Shown here piece after piece: positions 5,789-6,407 of a stretch of DNA of 6,407 nucleotides (the stretch's first letter is position 1; every line of letters starts with the position of its first letter). Source of the stretch: an uncultured Eggerthellaceae bacterium (GTDB taxonomy: Bacteria; Actinomycetota; Coriobacteriia; Coriobacteriales; Eggerthellaceae). Location of the stretch: contig CANRPV010000086.1 in NCBI GenBank assembly GCA_947632575.1, positions 1-6,407 on the forward strand. The letters are read 5' to 3'. Below the pieces are notes generated by a model. It saw only the letters and a list, made by a program, of their open reading frames with translations, was not told where the DNA came from and searched no databases. The translations under genes were made by a program, and so were the position numbers.

Positions 5789-6407
5789 TCACGCACATCC
5801 GCACGTAGAGAGATCCAGCCGTCCTGTAAAACTTGTCGTCGCCGGTCCTGTCATAGAGACATTCCCGTCATCTTTCCATTCGATATTGAGATCGCCACCC
5901 AAAAGATGGATGGTATTCTTCCGTGAAGATCTATGAGTCAAGCTTGCAGCCACCGAAACAGCGCAAGCACCCGTGCCGCAAGCCAAAGTCTCTCCGCAAC
6001 CGCGTTCATAAACACGCATGGTTATCCCGTCGGCACCTACGGTAGCAAATTCTATGTTAGCTTTTTCAGGAAAAATAGGATGCGACTCAAAGTAAGATCC
6101 CACTCGATTCACATCGAAGCTACCAAGATTTTTATCGGAGGGATCCGCAAAAAGATCATCTGAAATACGCTCCCAGTTCTCGATAAAACATACCGCATGA
6201 GGATTGCCCATCGAGACGCAGGTAAAGCGGAATTCGCCCCAAGGAGAATCCAGCGGCATATCGCCTACAAAAGCAACACCCTCATCGCTTATCGCGTTGT
6301 TTTCGGTATCTACAGGAACTAAAGAAGGCTCAAGAATGGGACTTCCCATGATCACCGTTGCGCAAACAAACTCCCCAGCGTCGTTTAGCACAAAATCAAT
6401 GGGCCGC
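5789..6407 (-). CDS. dapF: Diaminopimelate epimerase, partial (5' end cut)
   Basis: Converts LL- to meso-diaminopimelate, the last shared step to peptidoglycan cross-links and lysine. The frame stays open to the right edge, so the gene starts outside the window; 205 residues are visible of about 270-290 usual in the family, and the first catalytic cysteine is off-window. The visible part includes MGNPHAVCF, the FPEKANIEFA stretch and the second active-site motif ERGCGETLACGTGACAV, whose Cys (codon 5978-5980) is the expected catalytic thiol. The protein ends soon after the final strand (TGPATTSFTGRL), as normal, with a short Cys-containing tail. A GTG at 6389-6391 is an internal valine and not the start. 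dapL follows after 37 bp. Confidence 0.96.
   Translation of the reverse strand, partial: RPIDFVLNDAGEFVCATVIMGSPILEPSLVPVDTENNAISDEGVAFVGDMPLDSPWGEFRFTCVSMGNPHAVCFIENWERISDDLFADPSDKNLGSFDVNRVGSYFESHPIFPEKANIEFATVGADGITMRVYERGCGETLACGTGACAVSVAASLTHRSSRKNTIHLLGGDLNIEWKDDGNVSMTGPATTSFTGRLDLSTCGCA

Noticed and set aside
5933..6163. A 76-codon plus-strand frame opposite dapF
   Set aside because: It overlaps the conserved active-site motif of dapF on the other strand and shows no start signal or domain.
6389..6391. GTG as a start codon for dapF
   Set aside because: The frame continues upstream to the window edge with DapF-like sequence, so this is an internal valine.
1..6407. CRISPR array, tRNA, rRNA, insertion sequence, prophage or phage-defence system
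   Set aside because: No regularly spaced direct repeats, tRNA cloverleaf, transposase, integrase or defence-type domains were seen; almost all of the window is explained by housekeeping genes.

Overview
The window carries a compact block of housekeeping and stress genes in an order typical of Actinomycetota: dapF, hflX, lexA, a small gene divergent from lexA, then nrdR. From general knowledge, Mycobacterium tuberculosis (dapF-hflX-lexA-Rv2719c/chiZ-nrdR) and Corynebacterium (lexA-divS-nrdR) share this order. The moderate GC content, the use of the DapL aminotransferase and the style of the proteins suggest a low-GC branch such as Coriobacteriia. That placement is an inference and cannot be proved from this sequence alone.

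Layout from left to right. Bases 1-116 hold an AT-rich inverted repeat and no gene. A minus-strand gene (117-863) encodes an unrecognised membrane protein with a long acidic N-terminal region, a lysine run and hydrophobic segments. A stem-loop at 907-947 separates it from the overlapping minus-strand pair nrdR-dut (1003-1922). The nrdR upstream region holds two good matches to the NrdR box, so the pair is probably self-regulated. Next is a 79-codon minus-strand gene (2151-2390) with one C-terminal membrane segment, divergent from lexA (2503-3141, plus). A convergent minus-strand block follows: dapF (cut by the right edge), dapL, then hflX.

The most interesting part is the 112-bp lexA control region. 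It holds three SOS (LexA) boxes whose centres are exactly 28 bp apart. Two promoters with overlapping -10 elements point away from each other there: TTGCTT-18-TATAAT for lexA and TTGACA-17-TATTAT for the small gene. Each of the two perfect boxes lies in the spacer of one promoter and at the likely start site of the other. The small gene should therefore be under tight SOS control. It sits where ChiZ, DivS or YneA-type division inhibitors sit in other Gram-positives, yet it shows no LysM domain and has its membrane segment at the opposite end from YneA. It is a good candidate for an undescribed SOS effector.

How the genes work together. DapL and DapF are consecutive steps to meso-diaminopimelate (cell wall and lysine). 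HflX rescues or splits ribosomes under stress. LexA controls the DNA damage response. NrdR controls deoxynucleotide synthesis, and Dut keeps dUTP low and supplies dUMP. The 79-aa protein may link DNA damage to the envelope.
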